Assembly: GCA_902776975.1 (NCBI GenBank)
Contig: CACYSI010000033.1
Location: 1 to 36,672, forward strand
Reading direction: 5' to 3'
DNA length: 36,672 nt
Source of the DNA: an uncultured Ruminococcus sp.
Lineage (GTDB): Bacteria; Bacillota; Clostridia; Oscillospirales; Acutalibacteraceae
In this document: positions 15,991 through 23,455 of the stretch, in pieces
Position numbering within the stretch: the stretch's first letter is position 1
Layout: each line of letters begins with the position of its first letter
The notes under the pieces: generated by a model
The model's input: only the letters and a program-made list of their open reading frames with translations
Database searches by the model: none
Told to the model about the DNA's origin: nothing
Program-made: the position numbers and the translations under genes

Positions 15991-17158
15991 TCTGAATCCT
16001 GCTGAGGTTGCACAGAGAATTATGAAAGAAGTCAAACAAAAGATACAGGGTCTCAATAAGCTCAACGTCATGGTGCTGGGCAAAACAGGCGTAGGTAAAA
16101 GCACGCTGATAAACAGTGTTTTTCAGGAGCCGATAGCTCAAACCGGCATAGGTAAGCCGGTGACGAGTCGGATCAAAAAGTATGAGAAAGAAGACTATCC
16201 TCTGTCTATTTATGATACTCCCGGCTTGGAGCTCGGCGGCGAGAACGCTGTGGACGAGCTGCTCAAAGAGATCAATACGATATTGAAGAAGAGCGTAGAG
16301 AAGAACGATATAAACGAAGCTATACACTGCGTTTGGTATTGTATCAGCTCGACCTCTCATCGCTTTGAGGAGTCTGAAAAGAGCTTCATCAATTCGTTTA
16401 TCACCGAGGCTAAGCAGTATCAGATCCCCGTTATCGTTGTATTGACTCAGTCATATGCCAAGAAGGATACAGCTCAGCTGAAGGCTGAGATCGAGAAAGA
16501 GGAGCTCGGCATAGCCGAGGTCGTCCCGGTCTTGGCTCAGGATTATGAGATCGACGAGGATTATGTCGCGAGAGCTTTCGGTCTCACCAGACTGGTAGAC
16601 GTTATGTACGAGGTCATACCCGAGTCGGTGCAAAACGCGCTGATAGCTGTACAAAAGGTCAACCGTCAGATGAAGAACACCAAGGCTCAGGCGATAGTCG
16701 TTTCGTCCGCTTCTTTAGCCGCGGCTACAGGCGCTACCCCTATACCCTTCGCGGATTCGTTCCTGCTTGTACCAGAGCAGATATCCATGCTCGCGGGCAT
16801 AACCGCCGTGTACGGACTGCCTGTCGATCAGGCGACCATGACCGCGGTGATTTCGGCTACCATAGGTACGTCCGGCACCACGGTACTCGGCAAGACTCTA
16901 GTATCGGGACTCTTCAAGCTGATACCCGGCGCGGGTTCTTTTGTGGGCGGAGCTATATCGGCGAGCATCGCCGCCGCTCTGACAGCGGCGCTCGGCGAGG
17001 CGTACATAGGCGTCATGAATATGATCTGCGACGGCAAGATGAAAGCCGACGATCTCAAGACGAACGAAGGTAAGCAGACCCTCACCGCTATGTTCAGGCA
17101 AAAGCTCGGACGCAAGAGAGATAAGTTAGGCAAGCCCGTGGACGCGGAACAGTTTTAA
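15983..17158 (+). CDS. Dynamin/Era-type GTPase with DUF697-like C-terminal domain
   Basis: This 391-residue GTPase has a P-loop GKTGVGKS at 33-40, a switch I Thr in GKPVTSR, and the G3 motif DTPG at 78-81. G4 appears as TQSYAKKD, which departs from the usual NKxD, so guanine specificity may be looser. Residues about 225-370 are hydrophobic and Gly/Ala-rich with PIPFADSFLLVPEQISML, as in DUF697/YcjF-type membrane-associated domains. The frame is open from 15962, but the ATG at 15983 has AAGGAG 6 nt ahead. It overlaps the upstream membrane-anchor gene and ends before a terminator. A role in membrane or envelope stress is likely but unproven. Confidence 0.86.
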   Translation: MHDLNPAEVAQRIMKEVKQKIQGLNKLNVMVLGKTGVGKSTLINSVFQEPIAQTGIGKPVTSRIKKYEKEDYPLSIYDTPGLELGGENAVDELLKEINTILKKSVEKNDINEAIHCVWYCISSTSHRFEESEKSFINSFITEAKQYQIPVIVVLTQSYAKKDTAQLKAEIEKEELGIAEVVPVLAQDYEIDEDYVARAFGLTRLVDVMYEVIPESVQNALIAVQKVNRQMKNTKAQAIVVSSASLAAATGATPIPFADSFLLVPEQISMLAGITAVYGLPVDQATMTAVISATIGTSGTTVLGKTLVSGLFKLIPGAGSFVGGAISASIAAALTAALGEAYIGVMNMICDGKMKADDLKTNEGKQTLTAMFRQKLGRKRDKLGKPVDAEQF

Positions 17159-17176
17159 AGAGAATATCACAAGACT

Positions 17177-17205
17177 AAGCTGTCGGTATATCCGGCAGCT
17201 TTTTT
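17177..17205 (+). terminator. Rho-independent terminator of the GTPase unit
   Basis: An 11-bp stem (AAGCTGTCGG.., with one G-U pair) is followed by six T. The remaining 230 bp before serC hold only its promoter and leader. Confidence 0.87.
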
Positions 17206-17325
17206 CTGCCAAAAAAACTGACATATGATATTACAAATTGTCAGAAAAAGCATTATTTTTTGCAAAATGTATAAAATTAGAGGGGAATTTTTGCAAAATT
17301 ACTATGCCGTGATCACGGTTTGTTA

Positions 17326-17354
17326 TTGAATTAACGAGTGTTTTGTCATATAAT
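17326..17354 (+). promoter_or_regulatory. serC promoter
   Basis: TTGAAT (17326-17331), a 17-bp spacer and a perfect TATAAT (17349-17354). Transcription starting near 17361 gives a leader of about 80 nt, with small hairpins (for example CCGCTGTAGCGG) but no riboswitch class that I recognise. Confidence 0.75.
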
Positions 17355-17439
17355 TGTAACAGATAGGGTTTCTGTCTATTCTTATGACCGCGTCAGCCGC
17401 TGTAGCGGAAGCGCTGTTCAAATTTAGGAGGTATATATT

Positions 17440-18525
17440 ATGGCAAGAGTTTACAATTTTTCCGCAGGTCCCTCGATGCTGCCCGAAAGCGTGCTTAAGA
17501 CAGCTGCCGCCGAGATGCTCGATTACAAGGGCACAGGCGAATCCGTAATGGAGATGTCACACCGCTCTAAGGAGTACGGCGCTATCATCACCGAGGCTGA
17601 GGCTCTCCTGCGCGAGATCATGAACATCCCCGACAACTACAAGGTACTGTTCCTGCAGGGCGGCGCTTCGACTCAGTTTGCCGCTATCCCGCTCAACTTT
17701 ATGAACGGCTCAGGCAAGGCTGACTATGTCGTTACCGGTCAGTGGGCTAAGAAGGCTGCCGCTGAGGCTTCTCGCTACGGCGAGGTCAACATCGTGGCTT
17801 CATCCGCAGACAAGACCTTCTCTTATATCCCCAAGCTCGACAAGAGCACCTTTACCAAGGATGCCGATTACTTCTACATCTGCATGAACAACACTATCTA
17901 CGGTACAGTATATCACGAGCTGCCCGATACAGGTGATGTTCCGCTGATCGCCGATATCTCTTCATGCTTCCTCAGTGAGCCGCTGGACGTCAGCAAGTTC
18001 GGTATGCTTTACGGCGGCGCTCAGAAGAACGTAGCTCCCGCGGGCGTTACCATCTGCATCATCCGCGAGGATCTGCTGGGTAAGGCGAGAGACATCTGCC
18101 CGACCATGCTCAACTATCAGATCCATGCCGACAACGGCTCTATGTACAACACTCCTCCCTGCTACACCATCTACATCATGAAGCTCGTGCTTGAGTGGAT
18201 CAAGAACGAGGTAGGCGGTCTCGAGAAGATGAAGGAGCTCAACGAGAAGAAGGCTAAGATCCTGTATGACTTCCTCGATTCATCCGAGCTGTTCAAGGGC
18301 ACTGTAGTTCCCGAGGATCGTTCTCTGATGAACGTACCTTTCGTAACAGGCGACGCCGATCTCGACGCTAAGTTTGTAGCCGCTGCTAAGGACGCCGGCT
18401 TCATCAACATCAAGGGTCACCGCACAGTAGGCGGTATGCGCGCTTCTATCTACAACGCTATGCCTATCGAGGGCGTAGAGAAGCTCGTAGCCTTCATGAA
18501 GAAGTTTGAAGAAGAAAACAAATAA
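17440..18525 (+). CDS. serC: Phosphoserine aminotransferase
   Basis: This 361-residue class V PLP aminotransferase starts with the diagnostic VYNFSAGPSMLPE. The PLP lysine is Lys196 in YGGAQKNVAPAG, and HRTVGGMRASIYNAMP near the C-terminus binds the phosphate of the substrate. It converts 3-phosphohydroxypyruvate and glutamate to phosphoserine in serine synthesis. AGGAGG precedes the ATG. serA follows 175 bp later on the same strand across a repeat element, so the two steps may share a transcript. Confidence 0.98.
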   Translation: MARVYNFSAGPSMLPESVLKTAAAEMLDYKGTGESVMEMSHRSKEYGAIITEAEALLREIMNIPDNYKVLFLQGGASTQFAAIPLNFMNGSGKADYVVTGQWAKKAAAEASRYGEVNIVASSADKTFSYIPKLDKSTFTKDADYFYICMNNTIYGTVYHELPDTGDVPLIADISSCFLSEPLDVSKFGMLYGGAQKNVAPAGVTICIIREDLLGKARDICPTMLNYQIHADNGSMYNTPPCYTIYIMKLVLEWIKNEVGGLEKMKELNEKKAKILYDFLDSSELFKGTVVPEDRSLMNVPFVTGDADLDAKFVAAAKDAGFINIKGHRTVGGMRASIYNAMPIEGVEKLVAFMKKFEEENK

Positions 18526-18690
18526 GAATTAGGAATGAGGAATGAGGAATGAGGAATGAACGGCGGGCATACCCGCACCCGGATCTATAACAGTCCGGCA
18601 ACCTTTCCTCTTCTTCATATAGGAATCAAAAGCATAAAGTGCTACCCTTAATTCCTAATTCCTAAATCCTAATTCCTCATTATTAACAGG
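18526..18690. repeat. Iterated-word stem-loop element between serC and serA
   Basis: The left half iterates GGAATGA (18535-18560). The right half carries its complement as repeats of AATTCCTAA (18650-18685). Together the halves could fold into an imperfect stem of about 35 bp, with the GC palindrome CGGCGGGCATACCCGCACCC (18561-18580) inside. The palindrome is the same module seen twice after prfA. Confidence 0.72.
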
Positions 18691-18700
18691 GGAGATAATC

Positions 18701-19843
18701 ATGTATAATATTCTTAAGTTAAACAAGATCGCCGCTATCGGTACAGACCGTCTCGGCGAGAACTATAACTGTGTAGACGAGTGCGACGCTCCCGAGGGCA
18801 TCCTCGTGCGCTCAGCCTCCATGCACGATATGGAGCTGCCCGAGAGCCTTCTGGCTGTAGCCAGAGCAGGCGCGGGTGTAAACAACATCCCGCTTGACAA
18901 GTGCGCCGAACTGGGTATCTGTGTATTCAACACTCCCGGCGCTAACGCCAATGCCGTCAAGGAGCTGGTCATCTGCGGTCTGCTTCTCGCGTCCCGTAAG
19001 GTAGCTCAGGGCATCGAGTGGGCTAACACCCTCAAGGACGATCCCAACAATCTTAAAACCGTTGAGAAAGGCAAGAGCAAATTTGTAGGTCCCGAGATCA
19101 AGGGCAAGACCCTCGGCGTAGTGGGACTCGGCGCTATCGGCGTGCTGGTAGCCAACGCCGCCCGCGCGCTGGGTATGCAGGTCATCGGTTATGATCCCTA
19201 TCTTAGCGTCAACGCCGCGCTCAACCTTTCGCGTCATGTGGTCACCGTCAACAGTCTTGACGAGCTGTACGCTAAGTCCGATTATGTATCCCTGCATCTG
19301 CCGCTCAACGACGGCACCCGCGGCATGGTAAACGCAGAGACTCTCGCTAAGATGAAGGACGGCGTGCGTATACTGAACTTCGCCCGTGACGGTCTGGTAG
19401 TATCCTCCGATATCATAGCTGCTCTCGAGAGCGGCAAGATGGCGGCTTATGTGACCGACTTCGCGACAAATGATCTGCTCGGCGTAGACGGCGTTGTAGC
19501 TATCCCTCATCTGGGTGCTTCTACTCCCGAGAGCGAGGACAACTGCGCTGTGATGGCTGCCGATCAGATCAAGGATTATCTCGAGAACGGCAATATCAAG
19601 AACAGCGTGAACTTCCCGAATATCTCTATGCCCAGATCCGGCGACGTCCGCTTCTGCGTATATCACAAGAACGCTCCCAACATGATCTCAAGCCTGCTCG
19701 CTATCATAGGCGGCAACGTCGAGAACATGGAGAACAAGAGCCGCGGCGACTATGCCTATACTATCATAGACGTAACAAAGCCTGTCGGCAGCGCCGACGC
19801 CCTTGAGGCTGTCGACGGCGTTATCCGCGTAAGAGAGCTGTAA
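18701..19843 (+). CDS. serA: D-3-phosphoglycerate dehydrogenase
   Basis: This 380-residue 2-hydroxyacid dehydrogenase catalyses the first step of serine synthesis. The NAD-binding motif GVVGLGAIG lies at about 138-146 with the acidic residue in GYDPYL. The catalytic Arg is in LNFARDG (about 228) and the catalytic His in IPHLGAST (about 270). The active-site Glu region reads DFATNDLLG, so an Asp probably stands in for Glu. The C-terminal 70 residues are a short ACT-like domain, as in compact clostridial enzymes, which suggests feedback by serine. The ribosome binding site is GGGGAG. It is preceded by serC and followed by a terminator. Confidence 0.95.
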   Translation: MYNILKLNKIAAIGTDRLGENYNCVDECDAPEGILVRSASMHDMELPESLLAVARAGAGVNNIPLDKCAELGICVFNTPGANANAVKELVICGLLLASRKVAQGIEWANTLKDDPNNLKTVEKGKSKFVGPEIKGKTLGVVGLGAIGVLVANAARALGMQVIGYDPYLSVNAALNLSRHVVTVNSLDELYAKSDYVSLHLPLNDGTRGMVNAETLAKMKDGVRILNFARDGLVVSSDIIAALESGKMAAYVTDFATNDLLGVDGVVAIPHLGASTPESEDNCAVMAADQIKDYLENGNIKNSVNFPNISMPRSGDVRFCVYHKNAPNMISSLLAIIGGNVENMENKSRGDYAYTIIDVTKPVGSADALEAVDGVIRVREL

Positions 19844-19871
19844 TCGAATCGGAATATCATAGTATATGAAT

Positions 19872-19902
19872 ACGCCCGCAGTTTAAATCTGCGGGCGTTT
19901 TT
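19872..19902 (+). terminator. serA terminator
   Basis: A perfect 10-bp GC-rich stem (ACGCCCGCAG with CTGCGGGCGT) with a 7-nt loop is followed by T4. Confidence 0.9.
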
Positions 19903-19967
19903 ACGTTCGAAAATAAGAGCTGTTATTTGTATGGAGCGGGTCGACACGCGTGTATCGCGCTGTTTAG

Positions 19968-20114
19968 CGCCGAAGACGATCTCCTGCGTCCTTCCTGCGT
20001 CATTATCCGTCGTATAAAGCAGGCAGGATTAATCTGTCGGAGTTAGCGAGGATTTGCGATTTGAGCAGAACAACGGCTTATAAGTATATTGCTATTCTTG
20101 AAGTATCAAACTAA
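19968..20114 (+). pseudogene. C-terminal remnant of a serine recombinase
   Basis: A 48-codon open frame ends in TAA at 20112-20114 and has no start. It encodes YPSYKAGRINLSELARICD followed by LSRTTAYKYIAIL. This is the C-terminal helix-turn-helix of resolvase/invertase-type serine recombinases, whose consensus has S/T-x-ELA, then SR-T-x-Y-x-YI. The catalytic Ser domain is absent: a TAG lies directly upstream in frame and nothing similar is found before it. The remnant sits at the boundary to AT-rich DNA and probably marks an old mobile element. Its last bases overlap the end of the convergent gene. Confidence 0.65.
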
Positions 20115-20506
20115 CCGACGAGACTAATATTGTCTTTAACAGCTTGTAGATTTTCCTTGGCTTTGTGTTCGGGAACTATACCTTCTTTTGCTAACTTGAG
20201 CGTTGAATATTCAAATACCTTTAGATATTCTTCTCCTTCAAAGCTCAGCACCCCTCTGTAAGCACACACTTTTCCTGATTCAAGAATATCTCCACTAAAA
20301 TTTGAAGCAAAAGTGATAGCCCATATTCTTGGAGTGTAGGGATAATTCTCAAAGAAAGATACTGCTTTATCTCCCTGCTTTTTCACCAAGTTATTAGCAG
20401 TTGAAGCGATTTTTTCCCAAACAGAAGATGAACATTCATTTTTCATTTCAATAAAGGAAGCGTCAATTTGTTTAAATAAGTCTTTTTTCTTGGATTGAAA
20501 GAACAC
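20111..20506 (-). CDS. AT-rich orphan protein, 131 residues
   Basis: This predicted soluble protein has no signal peptide or membrane segment. The sequence is mixed alpha/beta: a Lys-rich N-terminus (QSKKKDLFKQI), a central WAITFASNFSGDIL strand-like block, then YLKVFEYSTLKLAKEGIVPE. I recognise no family. The start is GTG at 20506 with GGAGG 7 nt ahead, which supports a real gene. Base composition is much more AT-rich than the flanking serA or ClC genes, and a recombinase remnant adjoins it. It may be acquired cargo, for example an immunity-type protein, but that is only context. Confidence 0.6.
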   Translation of the reverse strand: MFFQSKKKDLFKQIDASFIEMKNECSSSVWEKIASTANNLVKKQGDKAVSFFENYPYTPRIWAITFASNFSGDILESGKVCAYRGVLSFEGEEYLKVFEYSTLKLAKEGIVPEHKAKENLQAVKDNISLVG

Positions 20507-20599
20507 AGCTTAACCTCCATAATTATTTATAATATAATAATATCATATCAATTATCCGTTTTCAATCCTAAACTCTATGAATCCGCTTTAGATTATCTA

Positions 20600-21436
20600 T
20601 TAATACTCATAGAAATCAATCGAGCTTACAGTATTATCCTCATATCTACCATAATAAGATTTCGATAATTGATTATCTTTATTATACTCAAATTTCTCGT
20701 AACTGAAAGGCTTTTCTTCACCAGCAATATAATGCTCAGTTTTAGTCAACAGATTATTCGAATCATATAAATAGTCATCATAATAGTAATTAAGGTGAAC
20801 AGAATCAAAAACTTCTTCATCAGCTAAATCTTCTGAAAAATCTGAACCGCTAAATGCATTTTTCCAGTCTATATCATAATAATCAATTTCAATATGTGTT
20901 TCTCTTGAAATCTTGCCATCTGAACGATAACTATACTGATATAACTCCGAAGAACTTAAAAACTCAGTTATAACTCTACCTTGATCGTCATATAAACAAT
21001 CTCCATCATATTTCGAAAAAGGCTTACGATATATCATAGTATCTCCATTAGTGTTTTCACTAGGCAGTGATTCGCTTTGATAATCGTCAGTATAGATGTA
21101 TCTTTTAGTGGTATCGTTATTATTCAAAAGCTCCTCTATAACTTGATCATTATTATTATACCAAATAATATCTGGTTTTTCGTTTTTGTATAAGAATCGA
21201 TAAACAACATAGCTTACATTTTTAGCTATGATTTCACTTGGTTTAACTTTTCTTGCTTCTTTTAAACAGTCCTCAAAATAATCACCGTTGCTTAAATCAT
21301 CAACTGTGAAATGGATGATATTGTTATTTTTATCTATTGAAGCCATATCGTTTGATTTAGAGGGAGACGATACATTACACCCGGATAGAGATATTATTAC
21401 AAAAAGAATAATTAATACTTTTACTGCCGTTTTCAT
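20600..21436 (-). CDS. AT-rich lipoprotein with YD-like strands
   Basis: This 278-residue lipoprotein has a signal peptide and the lipobox LSGC (Cys20). The mature part is rich in Tyr, Asp, Asn and Ser and contains several strands resembling YD repeats: CLYDDQGRVITEF, YSYRSDGKISRE, YDSNNLLTKTEHY and FEYNKDNQLSKSYY. Such strands occur in RHS/YD proteins and in some immunity or surface lipoproteins. It is exported and membrane-anchored; the function is unknown. AGGAGG lies upstream of the ATG, and a promoter with an overlapping palindrome is at 21480-21529. It is strongly AT-rich like its downstream neighbour and may be cotranscribed with it (94 bp gap). Confidence 0.72.
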   Translation of the reverse strand: MKTAVKVLIILFVIISLSGCNVSSPSKSNDMASIDKNNNIIHFTVDDLSNGDYFEDCLKEARKVKPSEIIAKNVSYVVYRFLYKNEKPDIIWYNNNDQVIEELLNNNDTTKRYIYTDDYQSESLPSENTNGDTMIYRKPFSKYDGDCLYDDQGRVITEFLSSSELYQYSYRSDGKISRETHIEIDYYDIDWKNAFSGSDFSEDLADEEVFDSVHLNYYYDDYLYDSNNLLTKTEHYIAGEEKPFSYEKFEYNKDNQLSKSYYGRYEDNTVSSIDFYEY

Positions 21437-21479
21437 TATGATTTCTCCTCCTTATAATCCAAAAGAGTACATTACTGTT

Positions 21480-21529
21480 ATAATACCACAGAGAATAAGT
21501 ATAATCAATTCCAGAAACTACTTATTCTC
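21480..21529 (-). promoter_or_regulatory. Promoter with overlapping palindrome for the orphan lipoprotein
   Basis: Leftward, TTGATT (21503-21508) and TATTAT (21480-21485), preceded by TGG, are spaced 17 bp apart. A perfect 11-bp inverted repeat, GAGAATAAGTA (21491-21501) and TACTTATTCTC (21519-21529), covers the spacer and flanks the -35 box, as a repressor operator would. Confidence 0.5.
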
Positions 21530-21584
21530 TTCTTTTCTGCCTTATGGTATGCTGTAATAAGAAAACCGTAGCGGATGTATGACG

Positions 21585-21764
21585 ATGAACAGGAACAACG
21601 GAGTTTACATTGCAATCGAGTTATTAGCCCTGCGGGAGTTTCTCTATCGTAACGCAGACCAAACGCACGCGGTCAACGTTGAAGTCTCCGCTTTACTTGA
21701 ATGTACGAAGAAACAGAGAGTACCTTTCGGCGCTCTCTGTTTATTTATGGTGGAGACTGCTTAA
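21585..21764 (+). pseudogene. Possible N-terminal fragment of a transcriptional regulator
   Basis: A 59-codon frame begins with ATG. Its first half (NNGVYIAIELLALREFLYRN, then HAVNVEVSALLE) has the helix pattern of the N-terminal winged helix of WYL-type regulators. The second half runs into a perfect 10-bp hairpin (21711-21742) and loses the pattern. No clear ribosome binding site is seen. It may be the stump of the regulator for the divergent lipoprotein, or a chance frame. Confidence 0.25.
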
Positions 21765-22013
21765 GTATCATATGTCGGTGACGGCTGCCTCGTCTTCGGA
21801 TCGTCACCTCCTGACATACCGCCTATCTGCGCTCTCCCTAAAAACAGTCCGCAGGACTGTTTTTACCTTCAGTTTTTCGCGCGGCTCGAACCTCGGCACG
21901 GTCGCCTTCAAGTCCCGCAGTTTCCACGTTGTCTGTATGATATGATAACAGAGGGAGTACCCATGGGCACTCCCTCTGTTAACAATGCTGATTGCGAAGA
22001 AAAAGCATATTGC
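21765..22013. other. Non-coding spacer with hairpin at 21947-21980
   Basis: No supported gene. Near the end of the convergent ClC gene is a perfect 12-bp inverted repeat (AACAGAGGGAGT with ACTCCCTCTGTT). It lacks a T run on either side, so it is a weak candidate terminator. A smaller hairpin, AAAACAGTCC/GGACTGTTTT, is at 21840-21864. Confidence 0.45.
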
Positions 22014-23228
22014 TCATTCGGAAATCAGCTTTTTTGCGGTCGGGATCAGCTTGGCGATCACCGCCGCGAAGAGCATGATCGGCAACAGCTTTACCGGAAA
22101 TACGATCATCAGCAGCAGTACGGTCGCGAGCGGCTTTTTGAGCGTGTGACCCACAAGCGCGGTGGTGACGACAGCGGTACAATACACCATGCTGACGCCG
22201 AGCAGGATACTCATAGAGCAGCCGATACAGATACCGCAGAAGATGATGGGGAAGAAGTGCCCGCCTTTCAGCCCCGAATCAATACAGATATTCGTCAGCA
22301 GCAGCTTTGCGACCGCGATCACCAGCAGCATCACCGCGCCGATCGTTGTCATTTTTTCCGTGACTTCGCCGATTTGATGCTCGCCCGAAAACATGGTCAG
22401 CGGTAATAACGTTCCCGATATTCCCAGCAGCAATCCGCCTCCGGCAGCGCGGAGAACCGTAAATCGCTCCAGCTTTTCCTTGATCAGTGAGGTAAGCTTC
22501 TTGAATATAAAGAACAGATAACCCGCCGCGACTCCGATCAGCGTAAGGGGCACGGCGTAGAGTAGGTTGTGCCAGTCGAATTCTTCCGCTTCCAACCCTT
22601 CCATACCCACGCTTATCCCGCACAGCTTGTTCAGCAGGATAAAAACGCCGAAGGAGCTCAGGATAGCGGCAAAATACAGAACGATCTTTGAGGCCTTCGG
22701 CAATACGGTATCTTCGTCTGATTCGATCGGCTCCATAAATCCGAACATAGGGGAGCGAAAGATCGTACCCAGCGTAGCGCTCAATCCGATCGCAGTCAGC
22801 TCCTCCGTCTCTTTCCGAAATCTTTTCAGCTTGTCGCCGACCCATGTGCACAAGCCCGCGATCACGCCGGTAAGACCTGCCTCGGGACCTACGCTCGCGC
22901 CGATCAAAAGCGGAAACAGCGCAGAACCGATCGTAGAAAAAACATTGTTATACGGATACCGCCCGGTTTTCTTCACCTTGCCCAAAACGACGTTCAGCTC
23001 TTCGAGATAATCGCCGAACTTACGCTTCCATAAGCCGATCAGAATACCGCCCGCCGTGCATACGCACAGTGTATAAAGCGGGAAATTGATTTTTGACGGG
23101 ATATAACTCCACAGCAATTCGATCCCGAGATTCATCAGGCGCAGAAAGCACCAGATGATAGAGCCGACAACAGCGCCGAGCATCACGGTATATAACAAAA
23201 ACAAAAGATTGTTTTTTACGTTCTTCAT
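22014..23228 (-). CDS. ClC-family chloride channel/transporter
   Basis: This 404-residue integral membrane protein has about ten or more hydrophobic helices. Family motifs are recognisable in modified form: GASVGPEAGLTG corresponds to the GREGP filter block and GLKGGHFFPIIFCG to the GxFxP block. ClC proteins move chloride or fluoride, either as channels or proton antiporters. The classic GSGIP motif is not evident, so this is a divergent, short member. The frame is open to 23279, but the ATG at 23228 follows GGAGGC at 8 nt and begins a plausible membrane protein. Its own promoter lies at 23248-23275. No cytoplasmic CBS domains. Confidence 0.87.
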   Translation of the reverse strand: MKNVKNNLLFLLYTVMLGAVVGSIIWCFLRLMNLGIELLWSYIPSKINFPLYTLCVCTAGGILIGLWKRKFGDYLEELNVVLGKVKKTGRYPYNNVFSTIGSALFPLLIGASVGPEAGLTGVIAGLCTWVGDKLKRFRKETEELTAIGLSATLGTIFRSPMFGFMEPIESDEDTVLPKASKIVLYFAAILSSFGVFILLNKLCGISVGMEGLEAEEFDWHNLLYAVPLTLIGVAAGYLFFIFKKLTSLIKEKLERFTVLRAAGGGLLLGISGTLLPLTMFSGEHQIGEVTEKMTTIGAVMLLVIAVAKLLLTNICIDSGLKGGHFFPIIFCGICIGCSMSILLGVSMVYCTAVVTTALVGHTLKKPLATVLLLMIVFPVKLLPIMLFAAVIAKLIPTAKKLISE

Positions 23229-23247
23229 ATTGTTCGCCTCCGATACT

Positions 23248-23275
23248 ATTATACATAAAAATCGACCTGATTCAA
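23248..23275 (-). promoter_or_regulatory. ClC gene promoter
   Basis: Leftward, TTGAAT (23270-23275) and TATAAT (23248-23253) with a 16-bp spacer. The leader is about 15 nt. Confidence 0.6.
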
Positions 23276-23396
23276 TCAAAAAATCTGAAATCGCGTCCGG
23301 AATTTATGTGCCGGAAACGACGGGAACACCCGATGCGGGAACTGCGGAAGCGAGCTGCGGCTGTGTGTCTGCTGTTCTTGATGTACATATGCAAGG

Positions 23397-23429
23397 GGCT
23401 GCCGCAAAACAAGAAGTCTTGCGGCAGCC
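23397..23429 (-). terminator. Hairpin after the GH3 gene
   Basis: A perfect 11-bp GC-rich stem (GGCTGCCGCAA with TTGCGGCAGCC) with an 11-nt loop lies 27 bp beyond the GH3 stop. No T run follows, so termination is only probable. Confidence 0.5.
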
Positions 23430-23455
23430 TCTGTTCTGTCCGCGGCAGGCGCGAG

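Noticed and set aside
17361-17439. Serine- or glycine-responsive riboswitch or T-box before serC
   Set aside because: The leader is only about 80 nt and lacks the T-box consensus and glycine aptamer motifs; only small hairpins are seen.
22279-22851. 190-codon minus-strand frame overlapping the ClC gene
   Set aside because: It has an Arg- and Gly-rich composition, no homology pattern and full overlap with the ClC reading frame.
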